DNA of 64,000 nt from Plazaster borealis (lineage: Eukaryota; Echinodermata; Asteroidea; Forcipulatida; Labidiasteridae), in contig CM037463.1 in assembly GCA_021014325.1 (NCBI GenBank), forward strand, positions 3,343,001-3,407,000. The letters run 5' to 3'. The notes below the pieces were generated by a model that saw only the letters and a list, made by a program, of their open reading frames with translations, was not told the origin of the DNA and did no database searches. Positions within the stretch are counted from its first letter, which is position 1. Each line of letters begins with the position of its first letter. Below, piece by piece: positions 63,751 to 64,000 of this stretch. Made by a program: the position numbers and the translations under genes.

Positions 63751-64000
63751 AGGGACCCATTTGAGGGCATCAACCCATTTCATAAGGGGACCCATTTGAG
63801 GGCATCAACCCATTTCATAAGGGGACCCAATGGAGGCAATCAACCCATTTCATAAGGGTCCCTGTCGGAGGGCATCAACCCATTTCATAAGGGGAAACGT
63901 AAGAGAGAATCAATCCATTTCATAAGGGGACCCGTTGGAGGGCATCAACCCATTTCATAAGGGGACCTGTCGGAGGGCATCAATCCATTTCATAAGGGGA
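63751..64000 (+). repeat. 35-bp tandem repeat reaching the window edge
   Basis: Unit CAACCCATTTCATAAGGGGA plus CCCATTTGAGGGCAT; about seven copies with point changes, continuing beyond base 64,000. It begins directly after the LINE 3' UTR. Confidence 0.9.

Overview
The window is animal nuclear DNA, most likely from a marine invertebrate deuterostome such as an echinoderm. The evidence is large repeat-filled introns with GT/AG junctions, vertebrate-type TTAGGG repeats, and dense tRNA-derived SINEs, MITEs, Penelope-like elements and hAT-like elements. No bacterial operon or phage structure was seen. The species assignment is inference from repeat style and protein similarity.

One protein-coding gene can be reconstructed: the 3' part of a VPS13 gene of the VPS13A/C type, on the minus strand from about 62.86 kb down to its stop codon at 11,958. 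I found 29 coding exons by translation and splice-site matching. All 28 splice junctions keep frame, and the exons sum to 4,050 bases (1,349 residues plus stop). They encode the adaptor-binding (VAB) region with six asparagine-bearing modules, the VPS13 C-terminal region, the ATG2_C-like segment and the terminal PH-like domain. The N-terminal chorein and lipid-channel half lies beyond base 64,000.

Layout: 1-11.9 kb is non-coding and lies downstream of VPS13. It holds several hairpin MITEs, a 1.8-kb uninterrupted TTAGGG array (about 5.29-7.08 kb) and about 1 kb of degenerate telomere-like satellite containing an inverted block. From 12 to 29 kb lie 17 closely spaced exons. The intron between 29.1 and 39.6 kb contains about 340 copies of a 20-bp GGATCC-containing minisatellite, invaded near one end by a 1.1-kb hAT-like non-autonomous transposon with an 8-bp target duplication. 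From 39.6 to 62.9 kb are 12 more exons in introns full of SINEs, LINE and Penelope remnants, and a second copy of the same hAT-like element. 62.9-64 kb holds LINE reverse-transcriptase remnants and a 35-bp tandem repeat that runs off the edge.

The main points for a second look are the block-structured minisatellite inside a VPS13 intron, the telomeric array with a head-to-head satellite turn, hammerhead-like motifs linked to a Penelope GIY-YIG remnant, an exact histone-type 3' stem-loop away from any histone gene, and a TTAA-flanked MITE family with eight copies. Nothing was computed; boundaries were read by eye and may be off by a few bases.
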